From Burkholderiales bacterium (GTDB lineage Bacteria > Pseudomonadota > Gammaproteobacteria > Burkholderiales > Burkholderiaceae_C): a DNA stretch of 35,299 bases. A program made the translations under genes and the position numbers. Position 1 is the first letter of the stretch. The number at the start of each line of letters is the position of its first letter. Of this stretch, positions 17,012 to 24,976 are shown piece after piece. Below the pieces are notes generated by a model. That model did not search any database. It saw nothing but the letters and a program-made list of their open reading frames with translations, and was not told where the DNA came from. Location: assembly GCA_025360385.1 (NCBI GenBank), contig JANYCG010000084.1, positions 1 to 35,299 of the forward strand, written 5' to 3'.

Positions 17012-18439
17012 CTAACGCTGTGACAGGGCCGGGGGGCGGACTGTTGGGTCTGGTGGGCTTGGCGTGTCACCACTTCCCAAATCCCAATACAGCCCCGCCA
17101 TGATGCCCAACGCCTCGCGCAGCAGCTCGGGCGGCAGGCGCTCATTGGGCGCGTGTTGCGAACACCCGGCGTAAGAATGCGGCACCCAGATGGTTTTAAG
17201 CCCGAGGGTATCGGTGAAGATATGGTTAGGCAGGGAGCCGCCCAGATTGGGCAACACGGCGGGCTTCTTGCCGCTGGTTTGGGCAATGGACTTGACGGCC
17301 CACTGCACCCATGGCTCGTCCGGGTCGATGCGCGTCGCCTGAAAAATCTCGTCCTTCGCCGCCGCCAGTTTGACCATGCCAAACCCTTTTGCGTCAAGGT
17401 GGCGGCCGAGGGCTGGCAAGATGTCTGCGGCGTTGATGCCCACCACAAAACGCAGTTGGCAACGCGCCCAGGCGCGTGGCGGAATGGCGTTGACGGGTGT
17501 ATCGGGGTTGCCGGTTTTAAACGCCAGCACCTCAAAGCTGCTCCAGCCGAACACCCGCTCGGCGGGGCTCAAACCCGGCTCGCCCCAGGCCGGTTCGATG
17601 GTGGGGCCATCGCCGCCGCCGTCCACCTCGCAATCGGCCAGCGCCCGTCGCACCGCGTCGGGCAAAGCTTTGGGCTTCCACTCAGGGATCTGGATCGCGC
17701 CCGTGGGCGAGGTGATGGACGCGATGGCGTGCGCCAGCTGGATGCCCGGATTGGAGATCAAGCCGCCCCAGTTCCCTGAATGGTGTCCGCCCTGGCGCGC
17801 CTCAATGCTCAGATCAAAATTAATGCAGCCGCGCGAGCCCAAAAACACCGTGGGCCGCAGGGGGGCCAAACGCGGCCCGTCGGACGCAATCATCACGTCG
17901 GCCTTGAACAGTTTTTGGTGCTGCTCGCACAATTCCTGCAGACCCGGCGACGTGACCTCTTCGCCCATTTCGATCAAATATTTGGCGTTGAAGCCCAGCT
18001 TGCCGCGCACCGCCAACACCGCCGCCATGGCCTGCATGTTCACACTGTGCTGTCCCTTGTTGTCGGCGATGCCACGGCCATACCAGTAGCCGTCCTTGTC
18101 TGTCAAAACCCAGGGCGAAGTGCCGTCTTTCCACTCCTTTTCCAGGCCACGAATCACGTCGCCATGGCCGTAGCCAAACACGGTGGGCAAGGCCGCGTCT
18201 TCGAATCGCTCAGCGAATAAAAACGGTGCCTTGGCCAACGGGTGCGTCAGCGTCTGGCAGGTGAAGCCCATGGCTTCGAAGGCGGGGCGGATGTCGTCCT
18301 CCAGATAAGCCGCCAGCGCCGCGGCCCGCTCGGGGTTCTGGCTCTCGGTCGGCGCGGCAATGCGTCGGGCCAGCAGTGTGCGGAAGGTGCCGCTGTCAAA
18401 GCGGCTGTGGGCGTCGGCGATGGCGAGGTTTCGGGTCAT
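17012..18439 (-). CDS. M20-family zinc peptidase/amidohydrolase
   Basis: A 475-residue member of the M20 metallopeptidase family (dipeptidases, deacylases, carboxypeptidases). Metal-site and catalytic residues are visible: H92 and D94 in GYGHGDVI, bridging D126 in GRGIADNKGQH, the catalytic base pair E160-E161 in EMGEEVTSPG, and D187 in IASDGPR. The family's dimerisation domain lies in the middle (about 210-340). The frame is open up to 18499, but ATG 18439 gives the first plausible N terminus. It lies 20 bp downstream of hicB on the same strand, so it may be read from the hic promoter as well as its own. The exact substrate (dipeptide, acyl-amino acid) is unknown. Confidence 0.9.
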   Translation of the reverse strand: MTRNLAIADAHSRFDSGTFRTLLARRIAAPTESQNPERAAALAAYLEDDIRPAFEAMGFTCQTLTHPLAKAPFLFAERFEDAALPTVFGYGHGDVIRGLEKEWKDGTSPWVLTDKDGYWYGRGIADNKGQHSVNMQAMAAVLAVRGKLGFNAKYLIEMGEEVTSPGLQELCEQHQKLFKADVMIASDGPRLAPLRPTVFLGSRGCINFDLSIEARQGGHHSGNWGGLISNPGIQLAHAIASITSPTGAIQIPEWKPKALPDAVRRALADCEVDGGGDGPTIEPAWGEPGLSPAERVFGWSSFEVLAFKTGNPDTPVNAIPPRAWARCQLRFVVGINAADILPALGRHLDAKGFGMVKLAAAKDEIFQATRIDPDEPWVQWAVKSIAQTSGKKPAVLPNLGGSLPNHIFTDTLGLKTIWVPHSYAGCSQHAPNERLPPELLREALGIMAGLYWDLGSGDTPSPPDPTVRPPALSQR

Positions 18440-18459
18440 GGTGGTAAGTCTGCTTTGAC

Positions 18460-18792
18460 TCAGGCGTGCGTGGCCTGATCCAGGGCTTTTGCCGCCCACT
18501 GGTTGAGGCTCAGCCCGGCGACTTTGGCGGCAATGCTGGCTTTGGCGTGGACCTCTGGGGGCACGCGCAGCAACAGGCGGCCGGAATAGGGCTTATTGGC
18601 AGGCAAACCCAGTTTGGCGCAATGGGCCAGGTAGTCGTCGACCGCTTCATGAAACGCCGCTTCGAGCTCGTCAACACTGCTGCCGTGAAAACCAACGATG
18701 TCGCGGATGCCAGCCAGGTGGCCGACAAAGAGGCGGTCTTCGTCATCAAATTCGATGCGGGCACTGTAGGCTTTGTAAAGCAGGGTGTTCAT
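18460..18792 (-). CDS. hicB: HicB-family antitoxin
   Basis: A 110-residue antitoxin. The N-terminal half is the partly degraded RNase-H-like HicB domain (YSARIEFDDEDRLFVGHLAGIRDIVGFHGSSVDELEAAFHEAVDDYL). The C-terminal half (about 71-110) is a ribbon-helix-helix DNA-binding segment, RLLLRVPPEVHAKASIAAKVAGLSLNQWAAKAL. It neutralises the HicA mRNA interferase and represses its own operon. Its ATG overlaps the hicA stop by four bases. The toxin-first order is usual for hicAB. Confidence 0.9.
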   Translation of the reverse strand: MNTLLYKAYSARIEFDDEDRLFVGHLAGIRDIVGFHGSSVDELEAAFHEAVDDYLAHCAKLGLPANKPYSGRLLLRVPPEVHAKASIAAKVAGLSLNQWAAKALDQATHA

Positions 18793-19043
18793 GGCGTGAT
18801 TCCAATCTCCATCAAAAATCTGCGGGCGTCTGACACACGGTAACGCAGGGCCGCCCGCTGCGGGTGCGGACGGTGGAAGCGAACCGTCATGCCGCTGTGC
18901 GAAAACGCCACCGAAGACCCGGCACCTTCAGTGCGCTCGCAACCCACGGCCAGCAACAGCGCTTCAATTTTCCGCCATTCCAGATTGCCATTGACGGGGT
19001 TGGCGAAGACTTGTTCCAAAGTTTTGCGCTGCTGGCCGTTCAT
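18789..19043 (-). CDS. hicA: HicA-like mRNA interferase toxin
   Basis: An 84-residue toxin with the small double-stranded-RNA-binding-like HicA fold: WRKIEALLLAVGCERTEGAGSSVAFSHSGMTVRFHRPHPQ and a closing VSDARRFLMEIGI. HicA toxins cut mRNA when not bound by HicB. The catalytic His usually following GS (GSH) is not in that place here (GSSVAF), as in the subgroup whose members read GSRVAF; activity is therefore assumed, not shown. It is first in the two-gene operon and 7 bp downstream of a perfect inverted repeat that is probably the operator. Confidence 0.85.
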   Translation of the reverse strand: MNGQQRKTLEQVFANPVNGNLEWRKIEALLLAVGCERTEGAGSSVAFSHSGMTVRFHRPHPQRAALRYRVSDARRFLMEIGITP

Positions 19044-19050
19044 GTCAATA

Positions 19051-19071
19051 TGATATCTTATTTAGATATCA
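19051..19071 (-). promoter_or_regulatory. Probable HicB operator upstream of hicA
   Basis: Perfect inverted repeat TGATATC (19051-19057), 7-bp AT spacer, GATATCA (19065-19071), seven bases before the hicA start codon. Size and position suit a dimer-of-dimers ribbon-helix-helix repressor such as HicB. The right half includes TTATTTAGATATC, found inverted at 16920-16932. Confidence 0.6.
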
Positions 19072-19179
19072 TTTACTCCTGTTTTTCCCGACATTTGAAC
19101 GTCAACAGGCTTTAAGCAAGTATGCTTCCCACCATCACCTGCGCGTCCGCTTTGCACCCATCATTTTTCTGGAGCCACC

Positions 19180-19641
19180 ATGCACCCCAATGCTGAACTG
19201 ATCCAAGGTTTTTACACCGCGCTGTCCAAGCTGGACGGCGCGGCCATGGCGGCGTGTTACACGCCAGACGCGACGTTTTCCGACGCGGTCTTCCAGGGCC
19301 TGAAAAACGGCGAGCCCGGCAAGATGTGGCGCATGCTGACCGCACGCGGCAAGGATATGACGGTGGTCTTCGACGGCATCCAAGCCGACGACACTTCGGG
19401 CAAGGCGCACTGGGTGGCCACGTACACGTTTTCGGCCACCGGGCGGCGTGTGGTGAACGACATCCAGGCGCGTTTCACGTTTGAAAACGGCAAGATCAAG
19501 ACGCACCAGGACAGCTTTGACCTGCACCGCTGGATGAGCCAGGCGCTGGGCCTCAAAGGCGTGCTGCTGGGCTGGCTGCCGCCCGTGCAGGCCAAGCTGC
19601 GCCAAACTGCCCGCAAGGGCCTGGACGCTTTTAACGGCTGA
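19180..19641 (+). CDS. NTF2/SnoaL-like protein
   Basis: A 153-residue protein of the NTF2-like superfamily, a small cone-shaped fold used for binding or isomerising hydrophobic compounds. Seen: an N-terminal helix pair (NAELIQGFYTALSKLDGAAMAACYTPDATFSDAVFQGL), a WRMLTARGKDMTVVFDGI strand and HWVATYTFSATGRRVVNDIQARFTFENGKIKTHQDSFD. The C-terminal 25 residues form an extra basic helix. GGAG seven bases before ATG marks the start. It is the first gene of the plus-strand run, but a 103-bp gap with an AT hairpin separates it from the oxidoreductase, so membership of the catabolic operon is uncertain. No specific activity can be given. Confidence 0.8.
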   Translation: MHPNAELIQGFYTALSKLDGAAMAACYTPDATFSDAVFQGLKNGEPGKMWRMLTARGKDMTVVFDGIQADDTSGKAHWVATYTFSATGRRVVNDIQARFTFENGKIKTHQDSFDLHRWMSQALGLKGVLLGWLPPVQAKLRQTARKGLDAFNG

Positions 19642-19680
19642 GATTTTTGGCGCTGTCTCCTCGTGGAACCAGCGCAGACA

Positions 19681-19697
19681 GCTATTTAATAAATAGC
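19681..19697. repeat. AT-rich hairpin element, copy F (GCTATTT/AAATAGC)
   Basis: Perfect inverted repeat GCTATTT-AAT-AAATAGC in the gap between the NTF2-like gene and the oxidoreductase gene. Same 17-nt GCTA...TAGC type as copies G (26796-26812) and H (30572-30588). Confidence 0.6.
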
Positions 19698-19744
19698 AAT
19701 TTTCAACGCCACGTTCAACTTCAAACCCTACTCCACAGGATCCC

Positions 19745-20908
19745 ATGGCCACTCACAAACTCGGCATCATCATGCACGGCGTCACCGGACGCATGGGGCT
19801 CAACCAGCACCTGATCCGTTCCATCATCGCCATCCGCAAGCAGGGCGGCGTCACACTGTCCAATGGCGACAAGGTGATGCCCGACCCGATCCTGGTCGGC
19901 CGCAACGCCGAGAAAATGGAAGCACTGGCCAAGGCCCACAATATTGCGCGCTGGGGCAGCGACCTTGACGCCGCCTTGGCCAACCCAGCCGACACGGTGT
20001 TCTTCGATGCCGGCACCACCCAGATGCGCCCCACCCTGCTGGCCAAAGCCATCCGCGCCGGCAAACATGTGTATTGCGAAAAGCCCATCGCCACCAACCT
20101 CAACGAGGCGGTGGAGATCGCCCGCCTGGCCGAGAAGTCCGGCCTGAAGCACGGCGCTGTGCAGGACAAGCTGTTCCTGCCGGGCTTGCGCAAGCTGGAC
20201 ATGCTGCGGCGCGCCGGTTTTTTCGGGCGCATGTTGTCGGTGCGCCTGGAGTTCGGCTACTGGGTGTTTGAAGGCGACCTGCAACCGATCCAGCGGCCGA
20301 GCTGGAACTACCGTGCAGAAGACGGTGGTGGCATGATCCTGGACATGATGTGCCACTGGCGCTATGTGCTGGACAACCTATTCGGCAAGGTGACATCCGT
20401 TTCATGCCTGGGCGCCACCCACATTCCCCAGCGTTGGGACGAGGCCGGCAAGCCCTACACCTGCACCGCGGATGACGCCGCCTATGCCACGGCCCAACTG
20501 ACCGGCCACAACGGCGAACCGGTGATTGCCCAACTCAACATGTCCTGGGCCACCCGGGTGCGACGCGACGACCTGGTCACCTTCCATGTGGACGGCACAC
20601 ATGGTTCGGCCGTGGCGGGCCTGTCCGACTGCCGGGCGCAAAGCCGCGTCGGCACGCCGCGCCCGGTCTGGAACCCGGATGTCAAGCAGACCATGCCTTT
20701 CTTTGACCAATGGCAAGAAGTGCCCGACACCGAAACCTACGACAACGGCTTCAAAATCCAGTGGGAGCAGTTCATCCGCCACCTGGTCGAAGACGCACCC
20801 TGGCGTTATGGGCTGCCCGAAGGTGCCAAAGGCGTGCAACTGGTCGAAGCCGCATTGCAAAGCTGGAAGGAGCGGCGCTGGGTGGATGTTCCACCGCTAC
20901 AGGTTTAG
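19745..20908 (+). CDS. Gfo/Idh/MocA-family NAD(P)-dependent oxidoreductase
   Basis: A 387-residue sugar or cyclitol dehydrogenase-type enzyme. The N-terminal Rossmann fold starts LGIIMHGVTGRMG. The family's EKP motif is at 112-114 (VYCEKPIA) and the second-domain DxxxH motif at D200/H204 (GGGMILDMMCHW). Such enzymes oxidise a secondary hydroxyl of sugars, inositols or related compounds with NAD(P). AGGA six bases before ATG supports the start. It is 63 bp upstream of the DUF993 gene on the same strand, and the two families are likely to act on the same substrate. The substrate is unknown. Confidence 0.9.
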   Translation: MATHKLGIIMHGVTGRMGLNQHLIRSIIAIRKQGGVTLSNGDKVMPDPILVGRNAEKMEALAKAHNIARWGSDLDAALANPADTVFFDAGTTQMRPTLLAKAIRAGKHVYCEKPIATNLNEAVEIARLAEKSGLKHGAVQDKLFLPGLRKLDMLRRAGFFGRMLSVRLEFGYWVFEGDLQPIQRPSWNYRAEDGGGMILDMMCHWRYVLDNLFGKVTSVSCLGATHIPQRWDEAGKPYTCTADDAAYATAQLTGHNGEPVIAQLNMSWATRVRRDDLVTFHVDGTHGSAVAGLSDCRAQSRVGTPRPVWNPDVKQTMPFFDQWQEVPDTETYDNGFKIQWEQFIRHLVEDAPWRYGLPEGAKGVQLVEAALQSWKERRWVDVPPLQV

Positions 20909-20971
20909 TAGCTGTTCACGCATATTCCACGGGAACAAAAGGCATCTTTGCCTCTGAGTAGGAGAATTTAC

Positions 20972-22228
20972 ATGCCCCAAACACTGTTATTGCCCGATGC
21001 CACGGGCAGCTTGCAGACCTACACGTTGCGCGGCACGGTGCCCGACACGCCTACGGGCAGCACACCGGCCTTCAACCGCATCGCCTACTCGGCCGCCCAC
21101 GTGGTGGCTGACCCGCGCGCTGCGATCGACCCCTGGCTGCAATGCGCCGTGGACTGGGACGCCACCATGGCCTATCGCAGGCACCTGTGGTCTTTGGGCT
21201 TAGGCGTGGCCGAGGCCATGGACACGGCGCAGCGCGGCATGGGCCTGGACTGGCCGACCTCGCTAGATCTGATCCGCCGTTCGCTGGACGCGGCCAAAGA
21301 CTTCGCAGCCAAGGGCAACAACGGCGGCGCTGCCCTGGTGGCCTCGGGCTGCGGCACCGACCATCTGAACCCGGCCAGCGTCACCAGCGTAGACCAGGTG
21401 ATTGCCGCCTATGAAGAACAGATGGAAGCCATCGAGAAGCTCGGCGGCAAGCTCATCATCATGGCCAGCCGCGCACTGGCCCGTGTCGCCAAAAGCCCGG
21501 CTGACTACGAGCGCGTGTATGACCGCCTCCTGAGCCAGGCCAGGCAGCCGGTGGTGCTGCACTGGCTGGGCGACATGTTCGACCCGGCACTGGCGGGTTA
21601 TTGGCGAGGCAGCGGTCAAGCCGCTGCGGGGGTAGCTTACGACGTAGACGCCGCCATGCAGACCGCGCTGGATGTCATCAACGCCCACCCGGACAAGGTG
21701 GATGGCATCAAGATTTCGCTCTTGGACAAGGACAAGGAGATTGCCATGCGGCGCAGGCTGCCCACCACTGGCGGCGTGGACGGGCAAGGCGTGCGCATGT
21801 ACACCGGCGACGACTTCAATTACGCCGAACTGATCGCCGGCGACGGCTTCGGCAGCCAGCCCACCCACGGCAAAAGCGACGCGCTCTTGGGCATCTTCGA
21901 CGCCATCGCGCCGGTGGCCAGCGCCGCCCTGGGCCGGTTGGGCCGGGGGGACGAGGCCGGCTTCCACGCCCTGCTGGCACCCACCGTGGCCCTGTCGCGC
22001 CACATCTTTCATGCGCCCACGCGTTTCTACAAAACCGGCGTGGTCTTCATGGCCTGGCTCAACGGCCACCAGAGCCATTTCACCATGGTGGGCGGCCAGC
22101 AGAGCACGCGCTCGCTGGCACACTTCGCTGAATTGTTCCGGCTGGCGGATGCCGCCAATTGCCTGCAGCAGTCGGCGCTGGCGGTGCGGCGCATGAAGAC
22201 ACTGTGCGCCCTGCACGGGCTTGAATGA
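20972..22228 (+). CDS. DUF993 family TIM-barrel protein (dihydrodipicolinate synthase-like)
   Basis: A 418-residue protein that I recognise as DUF993-like: longer than DapA, with DWDATMAYRRHLWSLGLGVAEAMDTAQRGMGLDW near the start and a VVLHWLGDMFDP strand later. The equivalent of the Schiff-base lysine seems to be K247 in DGIKISLLDK. The proton-relay tyrosine of DapA is apparently replaced (LHWLG instead of LYxxP), so chemistry may differ. AGGAG eight bases before ATG 20972 fixes the start. The stop overlaps an in-frame ATG (22225) of the next gene by ATGA. Its place beside a Gfo/Idh/MocA oxidoreductase suggests cleavage or hydrolysis of an oxidised sugar or cyclitol; that is inference. Confidence 0.82.
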   Translation: MPQTLLLPDATGSLQTYTLRGTVPDTPTGSTPAFNRIAYSAAHVVADPRAAIDPWLQCAVDWDATMAYRRHLWSLGLGVAEAMDTAQRGMGLDWPTSLDLIRRSLDAAKDFAAKGNNGGAALVASGCGTDHLNPASVTSVDQVIAAYEEQMEAIEKLGGKLIIMASRALARVAKSPADYERVYDRLLSQARQPVVLHWLGDMFDPALAGYWRGSGQAAAGVAYDVDAAMQTALDVINAHPDKVDGIKISLLDKDKEIAMRRRLPTTGGVDGQGVRMYTGDDFNYAELIAGDGFGSQPTHGKSDALLGIFDAIAPVASAALGRLGRGDEAGFHALLAPTVALSRHIFHAPTRFYKTGVVFMAWLNGHQSHFTMVGGQQSTRSLAHFAELFRLADAANCLQQSALAVRRMKTLCALHGLE

Positions 22229-22257
22229 ATTCCCCAAAGCAAAAAAAAGAGACTGCG

Positions 22258-23229
22258 ATGCGAGACATTTCCAAAACCCTGCTGGCCACGGCAAGCGCCA
22301 TGGCTTTGGTCTGGGCCGCCCTGCCGGCCGGTGCCCAGACCTGGCCCGACAAACCCGTGCGCGTCGTCATTCCCTTCCCGCCCGGTGGCACGCTGGACAA
22401 GGTGGGCCGCATGCTGGCGCAGAACCTCTCGACCCAGTTCGGCCAGAACTTCCTGGTGGACAACCGCGCCGGCGGCAACGGCATCATCGGCGCCGACGCG
22501 GTGGCCAAGGCCCCGGCCGACGGCTACACCCTTTTGTTCAATGCCAGCACCTTCGTCACCGCGCCGATGACGATGAAATCCGTGCCCTACAAGGTGCAGG
22601 CCGACTTTGCGCCCATCAGCCTGGTGGCCAAGGCACCGCTGGCAGTGTCCGTCACCAACAAGCTCGGCGTGAACAGCCTGCAAGGGCTGATCGCCGCCGC
22701 CAAGGCCCGGCCTGGCAAGCTGAACTTCGCGGTCGGATCCATCGGCTCGGCGGGCCATCTGTGCACCGTCAGGCTGGAGCAGGCCGCCGGCATCGACGTG
22801 GCCATCGTTCCCTACAAGGGCACCGGCCCTGCCATGACGGACCTGGTCGGCGGCCAGATCGAAGGCTTCATCGACCCGGTGCTGGGCGCGGTGCAGTTCC
22901 ACCGCAACGGCCAGTTGAAAGTGGCGGCGGTCACTGCGGCCAAACGCCTGCCCAATCTGCCGGATGTGCCCACCGCCACGGAGACCCTGCCCGGCTTCGA
23001 ATGCGCCAGCTGGTACGGCCTGTGGGCGCCGGCCAAAGCCCCCGCCGACATTGTTCAAAAGCTCAATGCCGCCGTCAACAAGGCCCTGGCCGGCGACATG
23101 CGCGACAAGCTCATCGCCGACGGCATCGTGCCGGAAGGCGGCAGCGTGGCGGAATTCGCCAAGTTCCAGGCCGACGACATCGCCGTGTCGGGCAAGATCA
23201 TTGCCGACAAGAAGATCACCTTAGAGTGA
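22258..23229 (+). CDS. Bug/TctC-family periplasmic solute-binding protein
   Basis: A 323-residue secreted receptor of the tripartite tricarboxylate transporter family. A signal peptide (RDISKTLLATASAMALVWAALPAGAQ) is followed by the family's opening WPDKPVRVVIPFPPGGTLDKVGR, then VDNRAGGNGIIGADAVAKAPADGYTLL, VPYKGTGPAMTDLVGGQIEGF and the ending GGSVAEFAKFQADD. These receptors bind carboxylates and are numerous in Burkholderiales. The TctA/TctB membrane subunits are not in the window, which is common for Bug genes. ATG 22258 gives a clean signal peptide; ATG 22225 overlaps the previous stop (ATGA) and is the alternative. It may take up the substrate of the flanking enzymes. Confidence 0.92.
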   Translation: MRDISKTLLATASAMALVWAALPAGAQTWPDKPVRVVIPFPPGGTLDKVGRMLAQNLSTQFGQNFLVDNRAGGNGIIGADAVAKAPADGYTLLFNASTFVTAPMTMKSVPYKVQADFAPISLVAKAPLAVSVTNKLGVNSLQGLIAAAKARPGKLNFAVGSIGSAGHLCTVRLEQAAGIDVAIVPYKGTGPAMTDLVGGQIEGFIDPVLGAVQFHRNGQLKVAAVTAAKRLPNLPDVPTATETLPGFECASWYGLWAPAKAPADIVQKLNAAVNKALAGDMRDKLIADGIVPEGGSVAEFAKFQADDIAVSGKIIADKKITLE

Positions 23230-23244
23230 CATGACCCCCACGCT

Positions 23245-23310
23245 TGTCACTTCGTGTACTGCGCTGCCCCCCGAGGGGGCCGCATTCGTCTTGGTGCGGC
23301 CCGGCGGCGA
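23245..23310. repeat. GC-rich intergenic repeat with nested hairpins (Comamonadaceae type)
   Basis: Two perfect inverted repeats lie side by side: GCCCCC-CGA-GGGGGC (23266-23280) and GGCCGCA (23278-23284) with TGCGGCC (23295-23301). The wording CTGCCCCCCGAGGGGGCCGC...GCGGCCCGGCGGCG is familiar to me as a recurrent intergenic repeat of Comamonadaceae genomes. It fills the 81-bp gap between the receptor and SDR genes and ends exactly at the SDR start codon. Confidence 0.55.
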
Positions 23311-24027
23311 ATGATGCGTGCGATCAACACGCCACCCTTGGCCTGGGTCACCGGCGCCAGCTCCGGTATAGGCCGCGCCATCGCACAGAACCTGCTGGCC
23401 GGGGGCTGGCAGGTGCGGGGGTTCGACCTGCAGGACGCTAGCATTTCTGAAGCAGACTATGCACATTCCACGTTGGATTTAACCCGCATTGACCAGACAA
23501 ACGGGGTTCTGGGCCGTTTGCTGGACGCGGCTGTGCCCGACGCGCTGGTGCATGCCGCCGGCTTCATGCACGCGGCCCCGCTGGGCACCTTGCAGGCGGA
23601 CGTGGGCACGCGGCTGTGGGCCCTGCACGTGCAGGCCGCCACGCAGTTGGCCGACCAGGTGTTGCCGCGCATGGCGGCGCGCGGCCGTGGCCGCTGTGTG
23701 CTGGTGGGCAGCCGCGTCTCGGCTGGCATGCCGGGGCGCAGCCAGTACGCGGCCACCAAGGCGGCCCTGGTGTCGCTGGCCCGCAGTTGGGCCGCTGAAG
23801 TGGTCGCGCGGGGTGTCACGGTGAACGTGGTCTCGCCCGCCGCCACCGACACACCCATGCTGAACGACCCCAGCCGCACCAGCTCCTCGCCACGCCTGCC
23901 ACCCATTGGGCGCCTGATCCAGCCTGAAGAAATCGCGGCGCTGGCGGCCTTCCTGCTGTCGGACGCGGCGGCCGCCATCACCGGGCAGGACATCGCCGTG
24001 TGTGGCGGGGCCAGCTTGCCCAAATGA
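23311..24027 (+). CDS. Short-chain dehydrogenase/reductase (SDR)
   Basis: A 238-residue classical SDR. The cofactor loop TGASSGIG is at 14-21, the catalytic Ser at S134 (VGSRVS), and the YxxxK pair at Y146/K150 (SQYAATKAALVSLA). Downstream is VNVVSPAATDTPML and the C-terminal GRLIQPEEIAALAAFLLSDAAAAITGQDIAVCGG. It would interconvert a hydroxyl and a ketone with NAD(P). The start is ATG 23311 or the next codon 23314; the in-frame extension to 23254 is made of the GC-rich repeat and is not trusted. Its stop overlaps the next gene by ATGA. Confidence 0.88.
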   Translation: MMRAINTPPLAWVTGASSGIGRAIAQNLLAGGWQVRGFDLQDASISEADYAHSTLDLTRIDQTNGVLGRLLDAAVPDALVHAAGFMHAAPLGTLQADVGTRLWALHVQAATQLADQVLPRMAARGRGRCVLVGSRVSAGMPGRSQYAATKAALVSLARSWAAEVVARGVTVNVVSPAATDTPMLNDPSRTSSSPRLPPIGRLIQPEEIAALAAFLLSDAAAAITGQDIAVCGGASLPK

Positions 24028-24962
24028 GCCAGCCTGCCTGCACCACTGTCGGTCTGGTTGGCCTGGGCCTCGTCGGCACCGCGCTGGCGTCACGGCTGCG
24101 TGCTGCCGGGTTCACCTGCGTCGGTTGCGACCTGAACCCTGACGCCCGCGAGCGTTTTGCAGCGGCCGGCTACGACGTGGCCGCGACCCCGGCCGAGGTG
24201 GCAGCGCGCGCGGCCACTGTGTTGCTGGCGGTGATGGACACCCGCAGCGTCGAGGCTGTGGTGGACGGCGATGCGAACGCGCAGGGCCAAGGCGGCCTGT
24301 TGGCTGGCTGGTTCGGCCCCGATGGCGGGCGCAAAGTGTCGCAGCCATTGACCCTCATCGACTGCTCCACCGGCGACCCGCAGCGGCTGGCACAACTGGC
24401 CGCGCGGCTGGCCGCGCGAGGCATCGATTTCATCGAAGCGCCGTTGTCGGGCTCCAGCCAGCAGATCGCCGACGGCGACGCGACGCTGCTGTTGGGAGGC
24501 GAAGCGGCGGCCCTGGCCCGCGCCGCGCCGGTGCTCGACGCCCTGAGCCCCCAGCGCTTTCATGCGGGCGGTGCCGGCATGGGTGCCCGCGCCAAGCTGG
24601 CCACCAACCTGGTGCTGGGGCTCAACCGCGCCGTGCTGGCCGAAGGCCTGGTGTTCGCCGAGCGCCTGGGCATCGCGCCGGCCACCTTCCTGGAGATGGT
24701 GAAGAACAGCCCGGCCCGCTCGGAGGCGGCCTTCGCCAAGGGCGACAAGATGGTGCAAGGCGACTTCACGCCGCAGTCACGCATCCGGCAGCACCTGAAG
24801 GATGTGGAACTGATGCTGGCCGCTGCGGCCAGGGTGCATCAAAGCTTGCCGCTGACGCAAGCCCATGCGGCCTTGTTGCACGGCGCTGTGGCCGCCGGCG
24901 ATGGCGACCTGGACAACGCGGCTGTGATCAAACAGATCCGCCGCAGTCACCGTTCGCCCTGA
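24024..24962 (+). CDS. 3-Hydroxyisobutyrate dehydrogenase-like NAD(P)-dependent oxidoreductase
   Basis: A 312-residue beta-hydroxyacid dehydrogenase. The N-terminal Rossmann motif is GLVGLGLVGTALA. The substrate-binding signature DCSTGDPQ and EAPLSGSSQQIADGDATLLLGG follow, then the catalytic lysine motif GAGMGARAKLATNLVLGLN and the C-terminal helical domain (FTPQSRIRQHLKDVELMLAAA). Such enzymes oxidise 3-hydroxy acids or reduce semialdehydes. ATG 24024 overlaps the SDR stop by ATGA, so the two are translationally coupled. Last gene of the catabolic run, followed by a convergent cluster. Confidence 0.88.
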   Translation: MSQPACTTVGLVGLGLVGTALASRLRAAGFTCVGCDLNPDARERFAAAGYDVAATPAEVAARAATVLLAVMDTRSVEAVVDGDANAQGQGGLLAGWFGPDGGRKVSQPLTLIDCSTGDPQRLAQLAARLAARGIDFIEAPLSGSSQQIADGDATLLLGGEAAALARAAPVLDALSPQRFHAGGAGMGARAKLATNLVLGLNRAVLAEGLVFAERLGIAPATFLEMVKNSPARSEAAFAKGDKMVQGDFTPQSRIRQHLKDVELMLAAAARVHQSLPLTQAHAALLHGAVAAGDGDLDNAAVIKQIRRSHRSP

Positions 24963-24976
24963 GCCCGTCAAAGGGC

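Noticed and set aside
22221-23234. Second plus-strand open frame over the Bug receptor gene.
   Set aside because: Frame-shifted copy of the same DNA with Arg/Gly-rich low-complexity translation; the receptor frame has signal peptide and family motifs.
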